DNA of 64,000 nt from Tigriopus japonicus (taxonomy: Eukaryota > Arthropoda > Copepoda > Harpacticoida > Harpacticidae), in the NCBI GenBank assembly GCA_010645155.1, contig CM021316.1:10706700-10770699 (forward strand), written 5' to 3'. Below the pieces are notes generated by a model. That model was not told the origin of the DNA, ran no database searches, and saw only the letters and a list, made by a program, of their open reading frames with translations. This document shows positions 1 through 11,013 of this stretch, piece by piece; position 1 is the first letter of the stretch, and the number at the start of each line of letters is the position of its first letter. The position numbers and the translations under genes were made by a program.

Positions 1-287
1 CAGTTCAGGACAGATCTCTTGAATCGTTCAGTGTCAGCCGATAAGTAAGTTACCTTTTAAACCTTCTCTGATTATTCTGCAATCAACCCTAGCTTTTAAT
101 TCTGGGGTCTCCCCCAGATAAGAGAGATCTCTTTTTGCTGTGACATTTCAAATGAAAAGTATTTGGTTTGTTCAACCTTTTGCAAACCAATCATTGTCTC
201 AGACGTCAACGCCTAAATCCAACCTGAAGGGTACTTGCTTGGAATCAAACACTGTATAATTTCTTAGTCGCACATTTAGTGATGACT
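1..287. other. flanking non-coding DNA
   Basis: No exon, RNA gene or repeat is recognised here. It lies downstream (3') of the Cys-loop receptor gene transcribed leftward from 1883. Confidence 0.5.
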
Positions 288-292
288 TTATT
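287..292 (-). promoter_or_regulatory. polyadenylation signal AATAAA overlapping the stop codon
   Basis: On the minus strand the last codons read CCC AAA TAA AGT, so AATAAA includes the TAA stop. If used, the 3' UTR would be only 10-30 nt. No other AATAAA was sought beyond the window edge. Confidence 0.4.
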
Positions 293-1883
293 TGGGAACA
301 AATGGGACCATCTCGTCATCGGGGTTGCCCATTTTTAAAGTTATCGCATAGATGCAAATCACTACTTGAAATAAAAGGAGCCCTGACACCATTGTAACCC
401 GTGCAATACTTTCAATGTAACCGCCAGTTTGAGTCTTTCCGCCTTTCTTCGTCACAACAACAGACTCTAAAAAAGTAAGAGGTTTGGTTATATCTGAAAA
501 ATGTACCGAAGATTTTCCTCCCAATGTGTACCTAGAGCCACAAAAAAGATCATCGTCACAGATATGCCAAAATAAACGTCGATGATTTTTGTGTCCGCTG
601 AATGGTGGAACAATTGAACTATGGTTGAGCTGGTCATGACTCCGAATAAACCCATTAAGATCAGGCCTAAACGGGCAATCAGATTTTCTCGATCCACCCA
701 CATTGACAGAAACGCCACAATGGTCAACATAAAAACGGGCACCATGAAGACTGTTACATAATATCCACTCTTTCTCTCAAAAAAGATTTTCATGACCAAA
801 CGAGAATAACTTCCTGAAAGACAATGAAAATCAATTGATCAAAAATTACGAAAACGTTACTAAACAATAAAACACTTAAAACGCAAATTCCACGTTTCAG
901 AGGCAATGTCAGAATTGTTACCTGTTGAGAGAATAGCATCTTGCGTGACGTTCTTGAATCCAAGAATATGAAATTCCTCTGAATACACATGTCCTGAGAT
1001 GTCTAAAGCTTGCCATTCGTATTTAACATCCTTCATTTGGGCTCCATCTGAAATGTTTGGTTATTAGAAAATCCACATTGCATATCATGTATGATAAAAT
1101 CACTCACAACTTTCCATCTCCATGGCACATGTTTGCGTATCAAAAGGAAAGTTTGGCAAATGCATATTGCACGATAAGGTCACACTGATCCTGAGGTAAA
1201 AGCAGAATTTTTATTATAGAGTAAAGACACATTTTGAAAAGGACTTTCCATTTCAACGTACCGGACACTCCTGAGAACATTGCCATCAGGCATGATTCTG
1301 ATGAACTCATTTGGACTTGGGATTTGATGAAAAATGGCCTTTCTCTCGTTCACAAAGAAAGTATCAGGTACCCAAATCTTCTCACTATATCCAGATTCGG
1401 CCACGATGTTCTCCTCAGGAGCGGAACTTTCATAGACCAATCGTTCATCCTTCCAAAATTGTCTAAAGAATAACGTCATGGTGAACTCCTGCAACGTTTG
1501 ATTCAAATATTAGGCAGGTGATTTCATTATTTTGAGATGATCATTTATCTATGACTCACGTTATCACTTGATGAAATCTTCTGAATATCGAGCACGTAAA
1601 GGCTTATATTGACCGTAAGGGGCGCCACTATAAAAAAGAAAGATGTTTTTGGCATCCAATGACCGATGAAAAACGATGTATTACCTTGATAATTAGGGCG
1701 CACTCTTGGGTCATAGTTCTCAAGAAGTTTATCCAAGGTTTCGGAAACCATAAGTCTTAAGAAAAAGACAATCGGCTAATTTGATTTTTCTCAATAGAAC
1801 CATATGTTCGCTTACCTTTGGCCCAATCCCAAACTCCATTGGCAAAATAGGAAAAGAAAGAATGTTAAGCGATGCACCATCAT
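288..1883 (-). CDS. divergent Cys-loop ligand-gated ion channel subunit, 8 exons, 376 aa
   Basis: Exons (minus): 1816-1883, 1685-1755, 1560-1627, 1262-1488, 1108-1190, 922-1047, 532-813, 288-493; phases agree throughout and all introns are GT-AG. Exon 1 is a signal peptide starting MMVHRLTFFLFLF. The extracellular domain has LDKLLENYDPRVRPNYQ, FFRQFWKDERL and [10 protein letters not shown]. The Cys-loop has exactly 13 residues between its cysteines (1108-1190). M1 follows GSYSRL, then M2, M3 and a C-terminal M4. Family knowledge places it with GABA/glycine/GluCl-type pentameric receptors. Oddities: the -2' proline of the anion-channel PAR motif is Ile, 6' is Met and 9' is Phe instead of Thr and Leu, and the M3-M4 loop is only about 30 residues. 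Exons of 68, 227 and 83 nt match the RDL gene in this window. Ligand and ion selectivity cannot be inferred; it may be an accessory or non-conducting subunit. Confidence 0.85.
494..531 (-). other. 38-nt intron after M3 of the divergent receptor
   Basis: The donor GTACAC follows the Ala-Leu codons that end M3, and the acceptor is TTTTTCAG. Reading through gives a stop after about 13 codons. Removing the 38 nt joins M3 to the frame that carries M4 and the natural stop. The RDL gene has an intron at the same place after M3 (exon end 22690). It is unusually short next to the 57-60 nt introns of the same gene. Confidence 0.65.
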
Positions 1884-2846
1884 CCTGTTAAATGTTCCTA
1901 TCGAAATTTCAACTGACTAAAGTCATTAAATTCGCATTTACTTCAGTAATGCGTTCGAGCTTCAAGTAAGGAGTGTTATCCTTCAAAGTGATGGATCCAA
2001 TGTCCAAATATCTGAGCAGAAAAAAAATATGGAAGCTGCGGAGCACAAGTTCCCCATTCTTTCCAAACGCAATAGACACTAAGGAAAGACTGACTTTGTC
2101 ATCAAATACATGTTGAACTAGTTGCATATAATCCATTATATTAATCCTAAAAAATAAGCACTCATCATTTACAAGCGAACTCTAAATTGTTACAATGACT
2201 TTCCCCTCAATTAGTGTCGATGGATGTTTGGGTACTATCTTTCATACTTGTTTTGATGGAGTAAACTTTTCGAACGTCTTAGCTCAGTTCATATTCAAGG
2301 TTATGGTGAACGTTCTTTAACTTGCTCAGACAAAGTTCAAGTGCCTGAAAAGCCAAAAAGTGGCCGTTTTTTCGACTTTGGCTAACCTCAACAACAGCAA
2401 TGTCCATCTATCCCACATCTTTTGTTTGAATGAGTAAGTTCATCAATTGAACTTGAGTGAATGATTTCCCGACTTGTTGACATTTAAATCAGGCGAACGT
2501 TATTTGAACCGGAAATTTCTACTCTAATGTCACATACATCACAATAAACATGAAAAATGATTCGAATTAACTCTTTCAAAACGAAAATTTTCCGTTCAAA
2601 ACTCTTTAAATACTCATAAAACACTTCAAGGCAGTCTCGAAAAAACGCAGTGATATTTCAAAAATAACAATGTACATTGAGGAAGCAAGCTCGATGTTGC
2701 TGACTAGATATTGAACTCGATCTTTGTGTCTTGAGCTTCAATGTGAATGCAAAATTCCGGGTCCATGAGGAATAAACAATCTTGGCTTCTCCGTGGATTT
2801 TGGAAATCGACCTCGAGATCGAACTGAACATGGTTCGTACGTGCAT
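1884..2846. other. intergenic region between receptor 5' end and astacin 3' end
   Basis: It should hold the receptor promoter and the astacin 3' UTR. A 75-codon open frame at 1909-2136 (minus) resembles no family I know. No repeat was recognised. Confidence 0.4.
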
Positions 2847-5800
2847 CTAGTAGAATCCATCATAAAATACCGCGGAAACTGAAAGCAATGATTGAAAAAA
2901 TATGTCATCAAACTTGGTTGGGAACAGTTCAAAGTTATTTCCAACATCGACTCACAAGCAGCATTGGGAGACACATTTTCTTCTGCATAATACTCGTCTC
3001 CATCTGAAATGAAATGGAAAACAGGTTCGATTTTGGCTTTACTGAACATGATTGGGTGATTGACGAAGTAAACAATCGCAATGAATGAATGGCAAGCTTA
3101 AACAAAAAAAATGTATATGTACCAAAATACTTACTTGAACTTCCTCCGTAAGCTGACGTACCAAAATCAGAAAAGTCTTTGTCTTCATTGACTGAAACAA
3201 AAGCGTCATTCATCATCCCACGTTTTCGTTCAAAACATGTGACATCAAAATCTACTTACAAACTCCTTGGGAGTAATCCAAACCAGAGTCGTAATCTGCA
3301 GCAAAGCGAAAAGGAAAGTGTATTTAAAGGACAAAAGATGACGTGATGAGATTGTCTTACCTGGACTAAGTTGATCAGAATGAGTATAACCGTCATATCC
3401 ACCATCGCAGCCGTACATCCTCTTGATTTTCATCACATCGTAATCAGTTGGCTCATGTGAGCTCCCCAATTTCTTTGTGGGAATACTAGGATGCTGGAAA
3501 GCAAAGGCAAATTGGATTTTCAGTAAGGTTTCGTGATGAATCTAGATTCTTTCCGAAACGAACCTTTGACTCAATGGTAGGTTTAGAACGATCTTTGGCA
3601 AAGGCTCGCCATGTGTAATGCATGATGCTTAAATGATCATAAGGAACACCAAATGTATCAGTATTGATTTGTTGCTTGAACGCAAATTGAAGTTCTGTGA
3701 AGAAAATAGAACATAAAATAGATATTTGGAGCTAGTCTCTGATCTCAGAGGTTGTGTGATCAGTCCAGCATAAGATTCTTAGCGTCATAGATATTGACAA
3801 AAAAGGAGGGAGTGTTTTAGTTTTCATCACTCCATTTCTACTCCTAATATTCTTCTTTATTTTTTTTTAAATGCTATAAATTAAAAACACATTAAAATCA
3901 AAACTTAAACCTAACAAGACGACCCAAATTCACGCCTCTCTGAGGGTACTTTTTCAAGACTGTCATTAAGCCTGGAATGGGGAAGGAGCTTTTTAACGTT
4001 ATTTTAGACTAAGTAAAATGAAATAAAGTAATGTTCAGTTAAAATAAGTTAGGTTAGGTTAGTTTAAGTTTAAGTTTTGATTTTAATGCGATTTTAACTT
4101 TTAGCATTTAAGAACTAAAGAAGAATATTAGGAGTAGAAATGGAGTGATGGAAACCAAAACACTCTCTCCTTTTTTGTCAATATCTATGATGCTAAGAAT
4201 CTTTTGTTGGACCAATCACGCAACCTCTGAGACTGGAGGCTAGGTTAATAAGTAAGACATTTGGAGCTTTTATCAGTAAGAATTGGTCGACATACTGTCT
4301 TTGATATTGTCCCATTGGATATCAATATGATCATCTCGGTCAATCCGTTGATGTTCATGATAGAAACCAATGGCATGAATGAACTCATGCATCACCACTG
4401 ATTTATGGTAGCATTTGGAGTCCAAGTTGATTCGGTTCTTCTTGATCCTTCCCACATTAGCAAAGCATTTTCCACCTTCTCCTCTGGTAATTGTGACAAA
4501 GTGCCTATCATAGCTGTTCTTTGGTCTGAAAATGAAGGACAGGGACTGTATTTCAGTGAAAGATATGTTCCTTTGATTTCACTATTTCAGTCTTCCACCA
4601 AATTATTTTAGTTTTGAACGGTTACCAGAATAAACGAATTGTCAATGTGTAGGTAGTAACCATGAAATAGATGCCATATGCTGTGGTTTATCCAATTGAT
4701 TGTGGTGTCCACGCTACCATTACTGATCATCCTTGAAATCTCACCTGATTTTGATGCATCCGTGTAACTTGGAGTTGAGGATTTCAATGCCTTCGTAGAT
4801 CACTTCCTTCTCGTGGTCCACTGAAAAGCGAAAGTGCATATTTAACTATGAAGATTACACACAGCCAACTTAATGATGGATAATGATGATTGCCTAGAAA
4901 CTAGACACAAATGGCGACAAACATCTCCATTTCGATCGGAATGCAACTCATACGAGAGATGAATTTCAAATTTCGTTTTCCTCAATCGAGACGCGACGAG
5001 ATTTCCTGATTGAAAGGTGATCAGATGACAGTCGAAAATGTCGATTTTCCCTCTTCCTTCTCATCACATCCATTCAATAGTCCAACAGTTCCACCCACCG
5101 ATAAGTTTATCAACATACGTGGAGGTTTTTGATGCATCAAAGAGCCTTGATGTTGCAGAAAAAGTGCCAACAGGCTCCATGACTCTTTGCAAGGTCTATC
5201 AGACTTATTTCGAGTTAATGTTTACGTGTTAAAAGGCTTAATCCTGAGGGGTTTTTGGCTTTCAGGACGTCAGTCATGCCTGCGTCATATGAAGAGACCT
5301 TGATTGGTTTCATGTTTTACCAATATCAAAGTAGACAATAAATTTCACATTCCCTTCAAGTTGTCCATGTTTTTTTTGGAACAACAAATATCTTTAAGTT
5401 TGGACCTTTTGACCTGAGATGGGAAAAGATGCAATTTAACCAAGATGACAAATGTGTTTCAATTGTTAACACCCAAAATATTTGCTCTGAACGGAAAATT
5501 CTGACATCAATTAATTACAAAAGGGCCCCTTGCCCTGAATAGCAATGGGATCGATGAACTCCACAAACGATTAAAATAGTCACAAGACTGCCATGAAAAT
5601 ATCAGAGCTAAATCTATTGAAATCAAAGAAACCTGATATGTAGTATTGCATATTCATAAGGTTCCTTGTTTTTCATTACAACACAAGTCTTAAGAATAAA
5701 TTGGCATGATGTCAAAGAATTTCCTATCTTTTTTAATAGCAGCCTAACAAGCATCCATCGATACTACGTATAAGAGTCCATTGGCATGAGTTTTATTTTA

Positions 5801-8800
5801 GATACAAATAATTACAAAAAATCAAAAATTTCGGTGACGATGTTTCAAAGGCAGTCACTTTCGTAACATTAGTCTTGGAAGAATTTAATTTTTCATTTTA
5901 TTGGATGATACCACAACATGAATAACTTTTTGCTAACTTTTTTGTCACAAGCGCAATTTCTACTGTAGCCATTGAGTTTGTCTCCTCATAGAAAAGTTCT
6001 TGACAAATTTCAATTTGACTTCATAAATGTGCAAATTCAAAAATCTTTCGGAAAACTACTTACAGACCAAAAGAAAAATGGCGTCTGTGATATTGAATGT
6101 TTCCAAATAAGTTGTCCGTGAAATTAAGGATTACAGGGTGACTCAAAAGTTCGGTTTAATTACTTTTAACAATTATTTATTCATTCTAATCAAAGTGACC
6201 ACACATGTTACTTTTTATGGTTACTCTCTGGTCACAGTGAGGCAACTTATTGCTTCGATTTCGCAAACAAATTCGTATTATTTGCACGTTTAGCGAGGCT
6301 TTTTTGTTGGTGCCACAATGTAGTGGTGCGGGATTTACTCTTCAAACTAGGGTCAATACTGCGAGCTCAATCCTTTTCTCAAGCTGAATATAAGTTTAGA
6401 TGATCCCAAGCACTGCTGAGAACAAATTATGTCAAAAAGTAACGGCAAGATAATTTGTGTGAATCTCTGAGTAGCGGCTACTATAAGTGTGGGATGAACT
6501 TCCACTAGTAATGGTGCGTGCCATTGGTCAAGAGATCCATCACAGTGTAGCCAATGCCATTGCCAACAGAGACAAACACATTGGAAAAAACACTCCAAGG
6601 TTTTCAATTTCGCTGTGAAATGTGTTCTGTATGCAAATTTCAGTTTCTTAGAATGGTTTTAAAAAAACACTTTTGCACAGTATAAGTTTTAACAGAACTT
6701 TTGGTCCACCTTGTAAGGACCGGTGGACTTTGTCCGTCTTTGACTTTTAAGATTACTGTAAACCAGGGGTCGGCAACGGGTAGGCCGCAGCCCACATGTG
6801 GGCCCAAGGGTAGTCTTTGGTGGGCCCAGGAACTATGGGAAATGTCCAAAATAGTGGGCCCGCGAGACATCCATAGTACTGTACTTGTGGGCCCAAAGCC
6901 CACAAGCACAAGAGAAAAAGCTCTTTGATCGTTAACTTGTGGGCCCCTGAACCTCCTAAGGTCTCTTTGGTGGGTCCTTTAGCAAACTAGTCAAATTTGT
7001 TGGGCCTTGGCCAAAAAGTGGTTGCCGACCCCTGCCGTAAACTTTATCAAAAAATAGTGATGGACCGAAAGAGCTCTTTACCGAAACCCAAAGTTTCGGT
7101 CGAAAGTAGGCTTAACCAAGCAGCACGGAAATCATGGAGTGGGAGGCTAGCAAAGAGAATTATGATTTCCAACAGAAACGAACCATTTGCGTTCTTCTGC
7201 AAATGAGACCTGGCTTGCATTGAAAAGAACAGTTATTTCAAATTTCAGCCCAATAGAATGCCGGAGTGAAAAGTTATGCCTTTTCAAACTAAACGCGTAA
7301 ATGCTTTTTGGGGTTTTGACATTTTAATAGTCATATTCTCTATGATATTTTCCATACTTTTTTGCTATTGTTCTTTTTGTTTCGTGCCGCGCTCATTTGT
7401 CTTATTAGACTAGTTTTTACGAACTAACGTGGAATTTCTCAGAGACTCTTGCTCACCAAATTAATTCGACCACACACACTATTTGAGATAGTAACTTGAT
7501 CTACTTATGTTTATCAGCACTTAAAATTAAAGAAGCGCCCTACAATATAATTTTCTTCTCAATCATAAAAATTATGATTTGGAGAATAAAAATAGACCGA
7601 AGCAGAGCTTGAAGAAAAATGTTTCCCGAATCATTTTGACGTCGATTTCCAGGCTTTAAAAATGATGTGATGACCCAACTTCCTTCTTCGTAAAGATTTG
7701 GGGGTGGAATTAAAAGTTCAAGGGGGCTCTTCAAATTTATATCGCCAGGTAAAAACATGAGAAAAGCTTTTTCGACAAGGAAAAGTGACTCGTAAGAATT
7801 TGACCAACCTAAGGGTTGGTATTTTTTTTTTTATGAAGACCATTATGATAATGAACCATTACGAAACCAATTATGACCAAAATGCTCTTTTGAACCTTTC
7901 ACTTCATGACCCATTGAGTTTGATTCCTCTGTTTGATATCAGAAAGGTCAATCTACAATTAAGCTTTTGAGGCACAAGAATACGTATGTTATAATCCAAT
8001 ACATATCCATGGAAATGTTGCTTCGTTAAAGCATGCACACACCATTTCAGCACTTCATGTCTCAATCGACACTTAGTGATTAGATTGTTAAAAAAGATTT
8101 ATTATTTTTTTTTGTAAAAAAACACACATGCCTTAAATCAGGCAAACACATGAGCTCAATTGATGATGTTCTTCAATCGAATCCAAAGTTAGCAAGATAT
8201 TCCACTAAAGAACGCGTTACGTACCGCAATCAATGACAAACTTTCGGCCTTTTCGGCGAGAAGTCAACTTGATCTCAAATGTTCAGTTACTTTTGATAAA
8301 TGTAAAAAAAACAAAGCATTTGCTCGAGCATAAATCATGCAATTATTTACAGTCAAAACCAGACACAAGAATAGTGTCCGCAAGCACCAATATTATTATA
8401 ATTCCTAATGGCAACATTTTTTGTATTCTAATTTTGCATAAATTGCTTATATTGCATAGAATATATAAAGTATTCTTATATTTTTAGTTGGCTGAACTTG
8501 AAAATTGCTAGTAATTCAATTATATTTAAAAAAGATTGTTACCAGAGCAACTTTAAGGTTAAGTGCGCCTGAGTACTCACAGAGCCTAACAATAAATATT
8601 ACAATGTATGATAGCGAAGTAACCCCCATAAAAAGAAAACCAACACTTACGTGGCTCCTTGTCGCCCTTGGAAAAAGCGTATGGAATGTCACCTTTGGGC
8701 CATCGGAGATGCTCGCCAAAGGCTCCGGATCTCTTATGTCGATGACGTCCAAAGAACATGCTATACTGCGTATTGGTCAGTCTCATGTCGCCCATCTTGA

Positions 8801-8884
8801 TTGTCCGTTCTCGCGGAGTGAAGAAATCGCGAATGGGAGAGAAACCATAACTATCATCCTCATATTCCACAAAGTAATCGTCCA
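2847..8884 (-). CDS. astacin-family zinc metalloprotease, 5' partial
   Basis: Exons (minus): 8651-8884, 4745-4820, 4296-4525, 3564-3694, 3361-3493, 3260-3295, 3135-3191, 2956-3003, 2847-2878, phase-consistent to a TAG at 2847. It encodes a secreted peptidase. The propeptide has KMGDM, like the astacin FxGD aspartate switch, then a furin-like RHKR site and RWPKGDIPYAF. The catalytic motif is HEFIHAIGFYHEHQR (HExxHxxGxxH) and the Met-turn is SIMHY with its tyrosine. Four cysteines (HGC, KCFAN, KCYHK, YGC) match the two astacin disulfides. After the catalytic domain comes an Asp/Tyr/Gly-rich tail encoded by four micro-exons, in place of EGF, CUB or MAM domains. The signal-peptide exon, expected upstream of 8884 with phase 1, was not found. 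An ATG at 8954 would read through but gives no signal peptide. Confidence 0.85.
3724..4268. repeat. foldback inverted-repeat element in astacin intron
   Basis: Arms of about 180 nt (from 3734 and ending near 4243) are inverted copies, e.g. CTCAGAGGTTG against its complement at 4221-4231. The element is flanked by a 10-bp direct repeat, ATTTGGAGCT, at 3724-3733 and 4259-4268. It fills nearly all of the 601-bp intron 3695-4295. Confidence 0.75.
6134..6640 (-). repeat. possible mariner-like transposon 3' end
   Basis: The plus strand reads TA followed by CAGGGTGACTCAAAAGTTCG, like the terminal repeats of Tc1/mariner elements. The neighbouring 500 nt hold only short broken frames on the minus strand. 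No matching second terminal repeat was found, so the call is tentative. Confidence 0.3.
6764..7034. mobile_element. hAT-type MITE, family 1
   Basis: Terminal inverted repeats are CAGGGGTCGGCAAC and its complement (7021-7034). The 8-bp flanks are CTGTAAAC (6756-6763) and CCGTAAAC (7035-7042), 7 of 8 identical. The 271-bp interior is rich in GTGGGCCC repeats and has no coding capacity. Related copies are at 51362-51626 and, as a fragment, near 19603. Confidence 0.75.
7050..7300. repeat. truncated repeat arms (GACCGAAAG family and 14-kb palindrome family)
   Basis: 7050-7110 begins AGTGATGGACCGAAAG, like the left end of the MITE at 57853. 7130-7295 matches one arm of the palindromic element at 13933-14378, sharing ATTATGATTTCCA and GAGACCTGGCTTG. 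Both look like fragments. Confidence 0.5.
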
Positions 8885-11013
8885 CTAAAAAGAGGAATGG
8901 AAAACCTTCTTCAACATTTGTTGCATCCGAGGCGTTTTGATATTTCATGTCCATTTGTAACTCTTAAGTTTGACACTTCATAACCAAGTTGTAATGAAGG
9001 TTGCCCACCAAAGATCAAGTTTTCCTTGAGACACTGACCTTCAAAACGCGATTCGCCAAACAAAACACTCTCGACTACTGATTGTGAGAGGCAATAAGTT
9101 TGATTGCTTGGTTGAGCAAGGTCAGTTTTGCCGTGTACTCACGCGAATTCAAAAAGTTCACAACACCACAGTACAAAGGGGTTCTTGGAGTACAACTTAA
9201 TTAAGAACTAACCACATTGCAATAAAGTTGACTTTCAGTGGAATTGTTAGATTACAAGCATTCTGTGTTTGGATAATGGTAACCATTGAAGGTTAATATG
9301 GTATTAAGGATAAATAATGCGATTGTACTTAACCTATCATGCGGTTCTTTTCTGCCAAATTGTTCAAGTGTGAAATCTAGTTAAATTTGAAGGATAGCCT
9401 TAGTGACAAACTAATGTCTTTGTAAGTCAATCCAGTCAAGCACAAAATAACAATCGCCGATGAATATCAAACCCCGTGAAGAATGAAGGTCAACTAGAAC
9501 GGAAACCATCTTCCTTTTCATGGTTGATCTTATCTTTGTTAAACAAACGATATTTCCAATTTGTTTCTATTACTCGATCCATTTCCTGCTTTTCATTACT
9601 CGTTCATCAAAATCGCTGGCCAATCAAATAGTTTCTCAATCACTATCAGCAAGTTTCTTATTATGCAATCGAGTTCCCACGTGATCATAAGTTGTCTATT
9701 ACCCGGGGTGGTTAGTCTCCTAATCAAGTATTAGATGCGAGTCCAAGGCAATCATTGACCAATGAGAGAAGAACGCTTGGTCCTGTTATTGTTCATCATC
9801 ACGAACATGTGTGTTTGTGTGTTCAGTATGTACGTATTGGCACTCACAAAATGCTTTTCCATGGTTTCCAATGATTGCACAAGCCAAGATCAGACTCCTT
9901 AAATACTGGCGCTTCATTTTGTTGTCGCTCCAACTTGCTCACGGTCGTATCATCTGCTGACAAGATCGTGTGGTGAGGGCTCGCAATGGATCCTTGCGGA
10001 ACACCAAAATAAAAAATCTCCGTTTGGAAGCCGCAGAGCAAGTTTTGATCTGTCGATATGGACAAGATTTGGTCATGCACTCCACATCGAGGTTCCCATA
10101 ATCGTAGTTGGTAATGGCGATAATAGTCCAAGATGCTGAAATGGTAACCCTTGGCGAGAGAGAAGACAAGAGATCACCCCACCCTATGCGATGACGACAA
10201 AAACTTTCACTCGAGTCTCACAAGGCTTGATGCGAAGTCTGAAAATTGACAAGAAGCACAATTTAATGTTGCAGATTGCCAAACGAGACTGAGAGCAATT
10301 GTTTGATTTTCTTCAGGTTGTTGAAATTTTTCTCTAGCCCTCTCTTTCGACGTCGACACGGGTGAGAATGAAAGAGCGGCAACCATCCATCCAACCAACC
10401 AACCAACCAATCCAGAGTCCAGGATCGTTGCCTCTGTGCACGGTTTCGTTGGTCTAATTTGCTTGGTCACCTTCAATTCCCGAAATGTCCTCTAAAGTTC
10501 ATTTGCACCAAGCAGGCCTCTTTTTTGTCCAGAAATGGTCACATCTCCGAGATGCTTGGAGGATGCTTGGGGGTGGTTGATCGGCCATTGTAAAGAGATG
10601 CTTGAGTGCGACCACAAATGACAGTCAATGACTATGGTTTACGTAGTATCTTTTTCTACAGTTTGTGTTGCCAGGCATGCGTGCGTACGGGTCTGCCGAA
10701 AGTTTACTACAAGAAAATCCGATGCTTTGATATTTCCATCCATTGAGGAAGAGAATTCTTTTCCAATTTGGATTTCTTTCCTGGCTTCCTCGCTTCATTG
10801 TGGATCATGATAATGGTCTTTACAGGAACGAGGAAGCGATTAAATGCTGAAAGTTTTGGTCCTACGACATTGCTGATTGATTTTCGTAGGTTACTTTTCA
10901 AGTCTACGGAAGAAGATGAAGAAGAGTACAGACACGCTCTAGTTCATTTATCTTTTGGTAGTATATTTGGAACAAGTACGATACAGTACTAAAACATGGA
11001 CTCGACAATGTGT
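8885..11013. other. region between astacin and the unknown membrane protein gene
   Basis: It contains a reverse-transcriptase relic (9848-10131), a short AACC/ATCC tandem run near 10381-10412 and otherwise unremarkable DNA. The missing first astacin exon is probably here, but I could not identify a convincing signal-peptide exon. Confidence 0.4.
9848..10131 (-). mobile_element. degenerate non-LTR reverse-transcriptase fragment
   Basis: The minus-strand frame includes FGVPQGSIASP and, shortly after, SADDTTVS, with a later W-x3-W segment. These resemble the GVPQGS and YADDT catalytic motifs of jockey/CR1-like reverse transcriptases. The spacing between them is far too short, so an internal deletion is likely. 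There is no flanking endonuclease or full domain, so it is a dead relic. Confidence 0.45.

Larger units (their letters stand above)
4821..8650 (-). other. 3.8-kb astacin intron
   Basis: It separates the propeptide exon from the first long catalytic exon. It contains a possible mariner-like end (6134), a hAT-type MITE (6764-7034) and single arms of other repeats (7050-7300). No internal gene is seen. Confidence 0.6.

Noticed and set aside
1909..2136. 75-codon minus-strand frame upstream of the divergent receptor
   Set aside because: It resembles no part of a Cys-loop receptor, and the receptor already has a complete signal-peptide exon at 1816-1883. It may be chance or a UTR exon.
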